Origin: Arthrobacter sp. MA-N2 | GTDB taxonomy: Bacteria; Actinomycetota; Actinomycetes; Actinomycetales; Micrococcaceae | Length of the DNA: 64,000 nucleotides | Direction: 5' to 3' | Assembly (NCBI RefSeq): GCF_000517125.1 | Contig: NZ_KI912155.1 | Coordinates: 1,238,080-1,302,079, forward strand | Shown: positions 26,865-35,314 of the stretch, piece after piece | How the letters are laid out: the number at the start of each line of letters is the position of its first letter | How positions within the stretch are numbered: the first letter of the stretch is position 1 | Translations under genes and position numbers: made by a program | The notes under the pieces: model-generated | Database searches by the model: none | What the model was told of the DNA's origin: nothing | Seen by the model: only the letters and a program-made list of their open reading frames with translations

Positions 26865-27910
26865 TGGCCGAGGTCCTTTTCGAGAAACGCGGCCACCTCG
26901 GCGTCGTCACCCTGAACCGGCCCCAGGCCGTCAACGCCCTCACCTCCGGCATGGTGCACGCCATGCTGGAGCAACTCACCGCCTGGGCGGACGACGACGC
27001 CGTCAAGACCGTTTTGGTGCGCGGCGCCGGAGACCGCGGACTGTGCGCAGGTGGAGACATCGTGGCGATCTACGACGACATGCTGCGCCACGGGGACCAG
27101 ACCGCCCACTTCTGGGCCGCGGAGTACCGATTGAACTCGCTCATTTCCCGGTACCCGAAGCCCTACGTGGCTTTCATGGACGGGCTGGTCCTCGGCGGCG
27201 GCGTCGGGATCTCCGCCCACGGCTCCGTCCGCGTGGTCACCGAGCGGACCCGTACCGGCATGCCGGAAACCACTATTGGCTTTGTGCCCGACGTCGGCGG
27301 GACGCTGCTGCTCTCCCGCTCACCGGGCGAGTCGGGAACCCACGCGGCGCTCACCGGAGCCCATCTGAGCGGGGCCGATGCCTTGTTCCTGGGGCTCGCG
27401 GACCACTTCGTACCGTCCGAAAGCCTCCCCGCGCTGGCGGAAGCGCTGGAAAGTTCGACGGCGGAGGCCGCCGTCGAGCGCTTTGTGCAGGAACCGCGGG
27501 CCTCGGGTTTGGAAGCCCAGCGCGAGTGGATCGATGACGCCTATGCTGCCGACGACGCCGAGGAAATCGTCGGCAGGTTGCGCGCCGCCGGTGGAGAAGC
27601 CGCCGCAGCCGCGGAAACCATCGTGGCAAAGTCGCCCACGGCCGTGAAAGTCACGCTGGAATCGTTGCGGCGTGTCCGGGGACTCTCCCTCGAGGAGGCC
27701 TTGGAACAGGAGTACCGTGTTGGCCTGCGGTGCCTGACCGGGGCTGACTTCCGGGAGGGGATCCGCGCCCAAGTGGTGGACAAGGACCGCAACCCGCAAT
27801 GGAAGCCTGCTTCCCTGGCCGAGGTGTCGCCGGCCGCCGTCGAGGGCTTCTTCGCGCCGCTCGGCGACCGTGAACTCAAACTTCATTCAAAGGAGTCCGA
27901 CCATGTCTGA
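26864..27910 (+). CDS. 3-hydroxyisobutyryl-CoA hydrolase (crotonase fold)
   Basis: 348 residues, the length of HIBYL-CoA hydrolases rather than the roughly 260 of plain hydratases. The crotonase patches are LGVVTLNRPQAVNALT, the oxyanion loop GLCAGGDIVAIYDD, and the long ECH_2 C-terminal part with YRVGLRCLTGADFREGIRA. GGVGISAHGSVRVVTERT and MPETTIGFVPDVGGT carry active-site acids. It releases 3-hydroxyisobutyrate from its CoA ester, the step before MmsB. ATG 26864 overlaps the mmsA stop (TAATG). Confidence 0.88.
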   Translation: MAEVLFEKRGHLGVVTLNRPQAVNALTSGMVHAMLEQLTAWADDDAVKTVLVRGAGDRGLCAGGDIVAIYDDMLRHGDQTAHFWAAEYRLNSLISRYPKPYVAFMDGLVLGGGVGISAHGSVRVVTERTRTGMPETTIGFVPDVGGTLLLSRSPGESGTHAALTGAHLSGADALFLGLADHFVPSESLPALAEALESSTAEAAVERFVQEPRASGLEAQREWIDDAYAADDAEEIVGRLRAAGGEAAAAAETIVAKSPTAVKVTLESLRRVRGLSLEEALEQEYRVGLRCLTGADFREGIRAQVVDKDRNPQWKPASLAEVSPAAVEGFFAPLGDRELKLHSKESDHV

Positions 27911-28826
27911 AAACGCAGCTTCCGGCACCATCGCTTTCCTCGGCCTCGGCCACATGGGCGGCCCCATGGCTGTGAACCTTGTCAAAGCGGGTCATCAAGT
28001 GGTTGCATACGATCCGGTTCCGGCAGCGCTGGAGGCGGCTCGTGAACACGGCATTGCCACGGTGGAATCTGCCGGAGAAGCCGTTGCCGGCGCCTCTGTG
28101 GTCCTGACCATGCTGCCAAGCGGCAAGCACGTGTTGGACGCTTACCGGGGAGTGGACGGAGCGCCGGGCCTGCTCTCGCTTGCGGCGCCGGACACGCTGT
28201 TCCTGGACTGCTCCACCATCAATGTCGACGAAGCCCGGGAGGCCGCGGCCATTGCTTTGGAAGCCGGCCACCGTTCCGTGGACGCGCCCGTGTCCGGCGG
28301 TGTGGTGGGTGCCGAGGCCGGAACCCTGACCTTCATGGTGGGGGCCTTGCCCGAGGACTTCGACACCGTGAAACCGATCCTGGAGCTCATGGGCCGGAGG
28401 ATTGTGCACTGCGGGGACCACGGTGCCGGGCAGGCCGCCAAGGTCTGCAACAACATGATCCTGGGCATTTCCATGATCGCCGTCAGCGAGGCATTCGTGC
28501 TCGGCGAGAAGCTGGGTCTCACGCACCAGGCCCTGTTCGACGTCGCCTCCAACGCCTCGGGACAATGCTGGGCGCTGACCACCAACTGCCCCGTTCCAGG
28601 ACCGGTCCCCACCAGCCCGGCCAATCGCGACTACCAACCGGGATTCGCCGGAGCCCTCATGGCGAAGGACCTCCGGCTCGCGGTCAACGCGCTCGAGAGC
28701 ACCGGAGTAGACGGACAGATGGGGCACTTGGCATCGCAGATTTTTGACGCTTTCGCAGCCGAGGGTGGCGCCGGGCGCGACTTCTCCGGCATCATCACGG
28801 ACATTCGGGACAAGTCCGCCAAGTAG
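27903..28826 (+). CDS. mmsB: 3-hydroxyisobutyrate dehydrogenase
   Basis: 307 residues. The N-terminal Rossmann motif FLGLGHMGGPMAVNLVKAGH, the substrate motif FLDCSTINVDEAR, SVDAPVSGGVVGAEAGTL, and AAKVCNNMILG with the catalytic Lys identify it. Oxidises 3-hydroxyisobutyrate to methylmalonate semialdehyde, feeding MmsA. I take ATG 27903 (AAAGGAG upstream); this overlaps the hydrolase gene by 8 bases. A frame open from 27870 adds residues encoded inside the hydrolase end and is less likely. Confidence 0.92.
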   Translation: MSENAASGTIAFLGLGHMGGPMAVNLVKAGHQVVAYDPVPAALEAAREHGIATVESAGEAVAGASVVLTMLPSGKHVLDAYRGVDGAPGLLSLAAPDTLFLDCSTINVDEAREAAAIALEAGHRSVDAPVSGGVVGAEAGTLTFMVGALPEDFDTVKPILELMGRRIVHCGDHGAGQAAKVCNNMILGISMIAVSEAFVLGEKLGLTHQALFDVASNASGQCWALTTNCPVPGPVPTSPANRDYQPGFAGALMAKDLRLAVNALESTGVDGQMGHLASQIFDAFAAEGGAGRDFSGIITDIRDKSAK

Positions 28827-28895
28827 CCTTTGCGGACTTTCCGATGCAACCTTGAACAAGCGACTATCCTGAACAACTGACAAAAGGGGCACGGC

Positions 28896-29675
28896 TTGGC
28901 GCAGCAGTACGAAAACATCCTGGTGGAACTCCGTGGACGGGTGGGCTTGGTGACCCTGAACCGGCCCAAGGCACTCAATGCATTGAACAAGGCGACCATG
29001 GAGGAGCTCGTCGCCGCCGTAACCGCCATGGATACGGATCCAGGGGTGGGCGCTGTGGTGATCACTGGCTCCGGGAAGGCCTTCGCGGCCGGCGCCGACA
29101 TCAAGGAGATGGCATCCAAGGGGTACATGGACATGTACGCCGACGACTGGTTCCGCGGCTGGGAAGACTTCACGCGCTTGCGAATTCCGGTGATTGCCGC
29201 GGTGTCGGGTTTCGCCCTGGGCGGTGGCTGCGAACTGGCTATGATGTGCGATCTCATCATTGCCGGGGACAACGCCAAGTTCGGCCAGCCGGAGATCAAC
29301 CTCGGTGTCATTCCCGGCATGGGTGGCTCGCAGCGGCTGACCCGCGCCGTGGGCAAGGCCAAAGCAATGGACATGGTCCTCACTGGGCGGTTCATGGATG
29401 CCGATGAGGCCGAGCGCGCAGGACTCGTTTCCCGCGTAGTGCCGGCAGATGCCGTCGTGGAAGAAGCCCTCGGGGCCGCTGAGGTCATCGCCTCCAAGTC
29501 CAAGCCGGTTGCCATGGTGGCCAAGGAGGCCGTCAACGCCGCGTTTGAAACCGGGCTGTCCCAGGGCGTGTTGTTTGAGCGTCGAATCTTCCACTCATTG
29601 TTTGCCACCGAGGACCAGAAGGAAGGCATGTCCGCGTTCACCGAGAAGCGCCAGCCGGAGTTCAAGAACCGCTGA
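28896..29675 (+). CDS. Enoyl-CoA hydratase
   Basis: 259 residues, standard crotonase length. [16 protein letters not shown] at the start, oxyanion segment [33 protein letters not shown] with the first catalytic Glu, and [20 protein letters not shown] with the second. Hydrates 2-enoyl-CoA, probably methacrylyl-CoA given the neighbours, but the closest relatives are short-chain hydratases of fatty-acid breakdown. It starts at TTG 28896 with AAAAGGGG upstream; no ATG fits. It lies 69 bases after mmsB and is probably in the same operon. Confidence 0.88.
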   Translation: MAQQYENILVELRGRVGLVTLNRPKALNALNKATMEELVAAVTAMDTDPGVGAVVITGSGKAFAAGADIKEMASKGYMDMYADDWFRGWEDFTRLRIPVIAAVSGFALGGGCELAMMCDLIIAGDNAKFGQPEINLGVIPGMGGSQRLTRAVGKAKAMDMVLTGRFMDADEAERAGLVSRVVPADAVVEEALGAAEVIASKSKPVAMVAKEAVNAAFETGLSQGVLFERRIFHSLFATEDQKEGMSAFTEKRQPEFKNR

Positions 29676-29687
29676 GTCCCGGGCCTG

Positions 29688-30533
29688 CTACGCGGGTCCG
29701 AGTTCCACCGGGAATTCGAGGGCGTGGCCGTATTGGGACCACCCGCCCGTGAAGAGCCGGCCGTGCCCAAGGCCGGCATATTCCAAGGCCAGGAGATTGT
29801 GGCAAGCCGTTACTCCGGAGCCGCAATAGCTGATCACGTTCTCTGCAGACGAGATGCCTGCCGCGGCGAAGATGCTCAGCAACTCGGCCTTGCTGCGCAG
29901 TTTCCCGGAGGGGTCCAGGTTCTCCCTGCACGGGACGTTCCTCGCGCCGGGCACATGCCCGGGCCTTGGATCGATGGGGTCCTGCTTGCCTTCGAAGCGG
30001 TCGCGGTTGCGTGCGTCCACCGCGAGATTTGCTTCGATTGAGAGTTCGTGGATCTCCGCCAGACGGTTTCCGGGCCACGGTTGTGCGGTGAAATCACCGG
30101 CGGCCCTCGAAGGAGGTTCGGTTTCCAAGGGACCTTCGTAGCTGGCGAGCCCGCCATCCAGAATGGCTGAACTGTGGCCTGTGGCGCGCAGCATCCAGAC
30201 CAGGCGTGCGGCGATGACCCCGCCGGCGTCGTCGTACGCCACCACGATGCCGTCGTCGCTGATTCCCACTTCCCGCATCCCAAGGGCAAAGTCATGCGGA
30301 GCGGGGAGCGGGTTTCTTCCTTCGAGTGGCGATCCCTCAGCCGAGAGCCATCGATCCAGGTCAACAAAGACCGCCCCGGGGATGTGCCCTCCGTCGTACG
30401 CCTCCCGCCCGGAGCGCCCGTCGAGGTACCAGCGCACATCGGCGAGCACCACGCGGTGGCGGTTTTGGGACCACCATTCGAGATCGACAAAGGGGCCTAT
30501 CGCTGAACTCTGCATGGCCCCAATGCTACGCAT
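29688..30533 (-). CDS. Thiosulfate/3-mercaptopyruvate sulfurtransferase
   Basis: 281 residues with two rhodanese domains. The inactive N-terminal copy runs from VDLEWWSQNRHRVVLADVRW to about 140. The C-terminal copy has the persulfide-forming Cys in CGSGVTACHN. Family marks are EAYDGGHIPGAVFVDLD and PGHVPGARNVP. Moves sulfur from thiosulfate or 3-mercaptopyruvate to an acceptor. The CGSGVTA loop favours mercaptopyruvate-type enzymes. Starts ATG 30533 or ATG 30515; the second is closer to the domain start. Convergent with the hydratase gene, 12 bases apart. Confidence 0.87.
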   Translation of the reverse strand: MRSIGAMQSSAIGPFVDLEWWSQNRHRVVLADVRWYLDGRSGREAYDGGHIPGAVFVDLDRWLSAEGSPLEGRNPLPAPHDFALGMREVGISDDGIVVAYDDAGGVIAARLVWMLRATGHSSAILDGGLASYEGPLETEPPSRAAGDFTAQPWPGNRLAEIHELSIEANLAVDARNRDRFEGKQDPIDPRPGHVPGARNVPCRENLDPSGKLRSKAELLSIFAAAGISSAENVISYCGSGVTACHNLLALEYAGLGHGRLFTGGWSQYGHALEFPVELGPA

Positions 30534-30589
30534 GGTCTCATTATTTGATATGTAGATCTCGAAATATGGACAAACCGTGAGGCGGGGGA

Positions 30590-31111
30590 TCAGTCGGTGA
30601 AGTCTCCGGCCGCCTTGCGGAAGTCTCCCAGGACGCGGATGAGGTGCTCGACGTCTTCGTCACCGAATCCGGACTGGCCGAACACTTCGGTGTTGAGCGC
30701 CGTCGTCGCGCGCTTCGCGAGGGTGCGCCCCTCCGAAGTGAGCTCGATCAACGTGGTGCGCCCGTCGGTGGGGTGCGGGGACCGCACCACCAGGGCAGCC
30801 TTTTCGAGGCGGTCGACGGCGTTGGTCACCGACGTCGGATGCACCTGGAGCAGCGCGCTGGCTTTGTTCATGGGCAGCGCCCCGCTACGGGCGAAGCTGA
30901 GCAGCGCCAGGAGCTCATAGCGGGCAAAGGTCAGGCCGAACGGCTTCAGCACGCTCTCGATCCGGGCGAGCAGGATCTGCTGCGTGCGCATGATCGCGGT
31001 GATGGCCGCCATGGGAGCGGCGACTTCGCCCCAGCCGTGACGTTCCCAGTTTCGCTGGGCATCGGCGATGGGGTCGCGGGGGAGCGGGCTGCCCACGGTG
31101 CCTCCTGACAT
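30590..31111 (-). CDS. MarR-family transcriptional regulator
   Basis: 173 residues. A helical dimer part (MAAITAIMRTQQILLARIE) is followed by the winged helix (ALPMNKASALLQVHPTSVTNAVDRLEKAALVVRSPHPTDGRTTLIEL). This is the MarR pattern with the DGR turn in the wing. ATG 31111 (MSGGTVGSP, with CAGGAGG upstream) fits better than a frame open from 31318, which lies inside the ligase gene. It begins 14 bases after the acyl-CoA synthetase gene and is co-transcribed with it, so it probably controls that operon in response to the acid or its CoA ester. Confidence 0.87.
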   Translation of the reverse strand: MSGGTVGSPLPRDPIADAQRNWERHGWGEVAAPMAAITAIMRTQQILLARIESVLKPFGLTFARYELLALLSFARSGALPMNKASALLQVHPTSVTNAVDRLEKAALVVRSPHPTDGRTTLIELTSEGRTLAKRATTALNTEVFGQSGFGDEDVEHLIRVLGDFRKAAGDFTD

Positions 31112-31125
31112 TGGTTGGTGGCTGC

Positions 31126-32874
31126 CTATTCTTTCAGACTCGGGAAGTCCGATTCGGAGTACTCGATCCCGGTCCCTTCCGGGACCACGCCTCCGCCATG
31201 CCGGATCTCCTCGCTCGCCCGAAGCTCCACGCGGCGGATCTTGCCCGAGATGGTCTTGGGCAGCTCGCGAAATTCGATCCGGCGGATGCGCTTGAACGGG
31301 GCCAGATTGTTCCGGCAATAGCGCAGGATGTCCTCGGCGAGCTCGGGCGAGGGGACATGTCCACTGGCCAGCACCACGAATGCCTTAGGCACCGAAAGCT
31401 TGACCGGGTCCGGAGAGGGTACGACGGCGGCTTCGGCCACAGCGGGGTGTTCGATCAGGACGCTTTCGAGTTCGAAAGGGGACAATCTGTAGTCGGAGGA
31501 CTTGAAGACATCGTCCCCGCGGCCCACATAGGTGATGATCCCGTTCTGGTCGCGGCTGGCCATGTCGCCCGTGTGGTAATAACCGTCGCGGAAGGCTTCG
31601 GCCGTCTTATCCGGATCGCCGAAATAGGACTTCATGAGTCCCACGGGGCGAGGATCCAAGCGCAAGCACAGCTCGCCGTCGTCGGCCTCTTCGCCAGTGG
31701 CAGGGTCAACAAGGACGACGTCGTAACCGGGCAGCGGCCGTCCCATGGAGCCGGTCTTGACCGGTTGCCCCGGAGTATTCGCAACCTGGACGGTTGATTC
31801 CGTCTGCCCGAAACCGTCGCGGATGGTCTGGCCCCAGGCCCTCTCTACCTGCCCGATGACCTCGGCGTTGAGCGGTTCCCCGGCCGAAACCACCTTGGTG
31901 GGCGGGGTCTTCAGCAAGGTGAGATCCGCTTGGATCAGCATGCGCCATACGGTGGGCGGGGCGCAGAAACTGGTGACCTTTTCGCGCTCCATCTGTTCCA
32001 TGAGGGCCTTCGCGTCGAAGCGCTCGTAGTTGTAGACGAACACGCAGGCCTCGGCGATCCACGGAGTGAAAACGTTGGACCACGCGTGCTTGGCCCAGCC
32101 GGGCGAGGCCACATTGAGGTGGACATCCCCGGGTTCCAGGCCGATCCAATACATGGTGGATAGGTGTCCCACCGGGTACGAGGTGTGGGTGTGCTCCACT
32201 AGCTTCGCACGCGACGTGGTGCCCGAGGTGAAGTAGAGGAGCATCGTTTCATCCGCGAGCGTGGGTGCATCCGGGGCGAATTCGGTCCCGGCGGAATCTG
32301 CTTCGGTGTATTGGAGGGCAGCCGGGCGCCCTCCGCCGGTGGTTTCGTGGCCGGCCGCCGGGCCGCCGTCGCGCACTTCAATGAGCGTATAGTCGCCCGG
32401 CACCTCGGCGAATTTGGCGATGTTGGCGCTCCCGACGGCGGCCCAGCGGGCGCCGCCGCGCTCCACGCGATCCGCGATGTCGCGCGGGCCCATGAGTGTG
32501 GTGGTGGGGATCAGGACCAGACCCAGTTTGATCCCGGCGAGCATGAGTTCCCACAACTCCACCTGGTTGCCAAGCATGATGATCATGCGGTCGCCGCGGT
32601 GGACGCCTTTCGTGCGGAGCCAGTTGGCAATCTGCGAGGACCGTGCGGAGAGTTCGGCGAAGCTGCGGCGGGTGGAACTGCCATCCTGCTCGACGATGAC
32701 CAACGCGGGGTTATCGGCCGTGGCGGGGTTGGCTGCGGTCTGGTCGAACCAGTCGATGGCAAAGTTGAACTCGGTGAAGCGGGGCCATTGGAACTCCCTG
32801 TGCGCCTGGGAGTAGTCGGTGCGTAACTCCAGGAGCCGGTCGCGGGCTGCGCGGAAGTCGTCGGTGACTGTCAT
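31126..32874 (-). CDS. AMP-forming acyl-CoA synthetase (medium-chain/aryl type)
   Basis: 582 residues. Core motifs of the ANL family: the phosphate loop YFTSGTTSRAKLVEHTHTSY in the form seen in medium-chain acyl-CoA ligases, DGFGQTESTV, YYHTGDMASRDQNGIITYVGR, DVFKSSDYRLSPFELESVL, and the late Lys in ELPKTISGKIRRVEL. It activates a carboxylic acid with ATP and CoA. AAAGGC precedes ATG 32874. Substrate unknown; placement next to valine-type catabolic genes and MarR suggests a branched, medium-chain or aromatic acid. Confidence 0.88.
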   Translation of the reverse strand: MTVTDDFRAARDRLLELRTDYSQAHREFQWPRFTEFNFAIDWFDQTAANPATADNPALVIVEQDGSSTRRSFAELSARSSQIANWLRTKGVHRGDRMIIMLGNQVELWELMLAGIKLGLVLIPTTTLMGPRDIADRVERGGARWAAVGSANIAKFAEVPGDYTLIEVRDGGPAAGHETTGGGRPAALQYTEADSAGTEFAPDAPTLADETMLLYFTSGTTSRAKLVEHTHTSYPVGHLSTMYWIGLEPGDVHLNVASPGWAKHAWSNVFTPWIAEACVFVYNYERFDAKALMEQMEREKVTSFCAPPTVWRMLIQADLTLLKTPPTKVVSAGEPLNAEVIGQVERAWGQTIRDGFGQTESTVQVANTPGQPVKTGSMGRPLPGYDVVLVDPATGEEADDGELCLRLDPRPVGLMKSYFGDPDKTAEAFRDGYYHTGDMASRDQNGIITYVGRGDDVFKSSDYRLSPFELESVLIEHPAVAEAAVVPSPDPVKLSVPKAFVVLASGHVPSPELAEDILRYCRNNLAPFKRIRRIEFRELPKTISGKIRRVELRASEEIRHGGGVVPEGTGIEYSESDFPSLKE

Positions 32875-33032
32875 TGTCTGCCTTTCGCCCTGCGTGGATC
32901 AGATCAGTGCGGACCAAAACAGACTGGCCGTGTGATCCGCTTCACCTGCAATATACTAGGACATCCAAGGGTTTGGAAGAGGGTAGGGGCGTCTGTAGCC
33001 TCGCGTCACGCCGGGCACACTTTTGCGGGATC

Positions 33033-33075
33033 ACGACGGCGGAGCCCCCGCCACGGCGCGGCAGACCGCCGTCGT
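33033..33075 (-). terminator. Putative terminator of nadE
   Basis: Perfect 10-bp arms ACGACGGCGG (33033-33042) and CCGCCGTCGT (33066-33075) around a 23-nt loop that is itself GC-rich. It lies 50 bases downstream of the nadE stop. The stem core GACGGCGG/CCGCCGTC is shared with other terminators of this window. Confidence 0.55.
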
Positions 33076-33124
33076 ACGCTCCAAAAAGTCGCTCAGCGTG
33101 ACGGCGCCCCGGTTCAGGCGACTG

Positions 33125-33946
33125 CTACTTCCACCACGTGTCGAAAATCGTGACTGGAACAGTGCGCTTGTGCTTGGTACGCAGGTACTTCTGCTCGATG
33201 GCCTCTGCCACCTCGTCGGAGACCTCCCGGCCTTCAAGGTAATCGTCGATTTGCTCGTAGCTGACACCAAGTTCGTCCTCGTCGGTGCGCCCGGGCTTAC
33301 CGTCCAAGAGGTCCGCCGTCGGAATCTTCTCCCAAACCCGCGCCGGAGCGCCCAGTTCCGCGAGGAGTGCACGGTTCTGCCGCTTGTTTAGGCCGAAGAG
33401 CGGCAGGATGTCGGCGCCGCCGTCGCCGAACTTTGTGAAGAACCCGGTCACGGATTCGGCTCCGTGGTCCGTGCCGATCACCAGGTAGTTGTACTCGCCG
33501 GCCAGGGCGTACTGGGCGGTCATGCGGGCCCGGGCCTTTGTGTTGCCCTTATGGAAATCCGAGATCCGTGCGCCGGTGGTCTTTTCGAACTCGTCCTCGA
33601 AGCCATCCACCGCGCGCGAGATGTTGAACGTCCATTCGGTCTTGGCCTGAATGAAATCCAGGGCAGCCTGGGCGTCGTCCTCATCGTGCTGGGTGCCGTA
33701 CGGCAGGCGAACGGCGACGAAGTTTGCGTCGATGCCCTCTGCCTCAAGCTCCTGGACGGCCAACTGGGCAAGGCGCCCGGCGAGCGAGGAATCCAGTCCG
33801 CCGGAAATGCCGAGGACGAAGCCCTTGGTATGCGTGGCCTTGAGATATTCCTTGAGGAACGTGACGCGTTTGCGGACCTCCCCGGCAGGATCGATCCGGG
33901 GCTGGACGCCCATTTCCGCAATGATCGTGGCCTGGAGTGTGCGCAT
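33125..33946 (-). CDS. nadE: NH3-dependent NAD+ synthetase
   Basis: 273 residues, matching the short ammonia-dependent form (no glutaminase domain). The ATP-pyrophosphatase loop [19 protein letters not shown], the [18 protein letters not shown] segment, and [20 protein letters not shown] are diagnostic. It amidates nicotinate adenine dinucleotide to NAD+. I start at ATG 33946 ([13 protein letters not shown]), which matches the usual N-terminus; ATG 33982 would add twelve residues. No operon partner is seen. Confidence 0.94.
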   Translation of the reverse strand: MRTLQATIIAEMGVQPRIDPAGEVRKRVTFLKEYLKATHTKGFVLGISGGLDSSLAGRLAQLAVQELEAEGIDANFVAVRLPYGTQHDEDDAQAALDFIQAKTEWTFNISRAVDGFEDEFEKTTGARISDFHKGNTKARARMTAQYALAGEYNYLVIGTDHGAESVTGFFTKFGDGGADILPLFGLNKRQNRALLAELGAPARVWEKIPTADLLDGKPGRTDEDELGVSYEQIDDYLEGREVSDEVAEAIEQKYLRTKHKRTVPVTIFDTWWK

Positions 33947-34031
33947 GTCCCCAACACTAGTAAAAATTGGTGCTTGGAACACGCAATTTCATCACTCAGG
34001 GTGTCATGCCTCGCCGCGCGCGTCCTCCCCA

Positions 34032-34097
34032 CCCAACTAGCTCGCATTCGTTGTCGTTTTCGGGGCGAATAGCGACAACTATTGCGAGTTAGTTGGG
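34032..34097. repeat. 66-bp palindromic repeat, copy 1
   Basis: 25-nt arms (34032-34056 and 34073-34097; left arm begins CCCAACTAGCTCGCA) pair at 22 of 25 positions around a 16-nt loop. The same element with the same geometry occurs at 49012 and 52080. It lies between the 5' end of nadE and the 3' end of a LacI gene. Confidence 0.85.
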
Positions 34098-34107
34098 GGC
34101 AGGCCTC

Positions 34108-35130
34108 TTAATGGGCGGGGGCGACTCCCGTCGACGCCCGGACCGTGAGGTGCGTGGGCATGACGGCCAGGCTCCGGCTGGTTCCGCCGTACTGGGGATT
34201 CAGCCGGGAAAGGAGCATGGAGACGGCCACTCGCCCGGCCTGCTCAATGGGCGATGCCATGGTGGTCAGTGGCGGGTTGCAGAAATCCGCTCCGAAAATA
34301 TCGTCGCAACCAACAATGCTCATGTCTTCGGGCACCCGGATTCCACGTTCGCGCAGCCGTTGGAGCATGCCGATCGCCAACAGGTCATTGAAGACAATGC
34401 ATGCCGTGGCTCCCGTGTGCGCGGCTGCGTCGGCAGCAGCTGCGCCTGACGTCGTCTTGGGTGCGAATGGCCCCACGCTGAAAGTGGTCAATTTCCGTTC
34501 CTCGGTCTCGTCCTGGAACGCCTTCCACCGCTTGGCGTTGGACCAAGACGTGGACGGGCCTCCAACGAAACAGATCCGGGAGTGGCCAAGAGAGACCAGG
34601 TGCTCAAGTGCCTGGATGATGGCCGACGGCGTGTCGATCACCACGGTGGGTGCAATGGCCGGGGCCCTATTGATCGTGACCAAGGGTTGTTGTGCCGCTG
34701 CTTCGGTAAGTTGGGCGTCCGTCAGCCGGGACGCGGCAAGGATGAAACCGTCGGCCGAGCGGCGCATCTTCTGCAGGGCATCGGCCTCCATTTCGGCCGA
34801 TTCCTCGGTGTCCACCAGCAATTGGGTGTAGCCCGCGGCCTTCAGTTGGTGCTGGGCTCCACGGATGATGTCGAAGTAGAACGGGTTGGTGATGTCCGGG
34901 ACGAGGACTGCGACCGTCTGCGTGCGTCCCGAGCTGAGTCCGCGGGCCTGGGAACTTGGCACGTAGTTCAATTGCGCGGCTGCTTCTTCGATCCGCTCGC
35001 GTGTCACATGGTTCACCCGCAGTGGATTGGACAGAGCGCGCGAGACAGTGGATGTGGCCACTCCCGCAAGCTCCGCGACGTCGCGGATGGTAGGCTGCCT
35101 GCCCGGTGACTGGAGCTGGAGTTCTGCCAT
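34108..35130 (-). CDS. LacI-family transcriptional regulator of the sugar operon 35315-40665
   Basis: 340 residues. Helix-turn-helix PTIRDVAELAGVATSTVSRA, hinge NHVTRERIEEAAAQLNYVP, then a sugar-binding-type effector domain beginning TVAVLVPDITNPFYFDIIRG and containing SIVGCDDIFGADFCNPPLTT. ATG 35130 (MAELQLQSP) has AGGA upstream; ATG 35148 and a frame open to 35226 are alternatives. Divergent from the importer operon, with a LacI-type palindrome at 35210-35225 between them, so it most likely represses that operon until the sugar is present. Confidence 0.87.
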   Translation of the reverse strand: MAELQLQSPGRQPTIRDVAELAGVATSTVSRALSNPLRVNHVTRERIEEAAAQLNYVPSSQARGLSSGRTQTVAVLVPDITNPFYFDIIRGAQHQLKAAGYTQLLVDTEESAEMEADALQKMRRSADGFILAASRLTDAQLTEAAAQQPLVTINRAPAIAPTVVIDTPSAIIQALEHLVSLGHSRICFVGGPSTSWSNAKRWKAFQDETEERKLTTFSVGPFAPKTTSGAAAADAAAHTGATACIVFNDLLAIGMLQRLRERGIRVPEDMSIVGCDDIFGADFCNPPLTTMASPIEQAGRVAVSMLLSRLNPQYGGTSRSLAVMPTHLTVRASTGVAPAH

Positions 35131-35209
35131 GATCTGGGTATTCCTCATCTGCCGCAGTCGCTCAACAATGAGTGACCTGTTCCACAATTGCAGCACCGAT
35201 GACAATTTT

Positions 35210-35225
35210 TGGCAATCGCTTGTCA
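35210..35225. promoter_or_regulatory. LacI-type operator
   Basis: TGGCAATCGCTTGTCA is an imperfect palindrome centred on CG (TGRCAAnCGnTTGYCA form, 16 bp). A second, wider inverted pair GATGACAA/TTGTCATC (35198-35205 and 35220-35227) overlaps it. It lies 80 bases upstream of the divergent LacI start and 89 bases upstream of the importer start. Confidence 0.65.
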
Positions 35226-35314
35226 TCGCACTTGGGCGTGCCTAGACTCGGAGCAATCGCCCGATGTGACGCGCACCACTCCATTGAGGTCATCGGGTTT
35301 CCAGGGAGGAAACA

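Noticed and set aside
25260..29594. Long - strand open frames opposite mmsA and mmsB/hydratase
   Set aside because: Antisense to clear catabolic genes; no domain recognised.
34032..34097. Reading the 66-bp palindromes as ordinary terminators
   Set aside because: No T-runs, fixed geometry with conserved arm sequence in three places, and one copy lies upstream rather than downstream of a gene.
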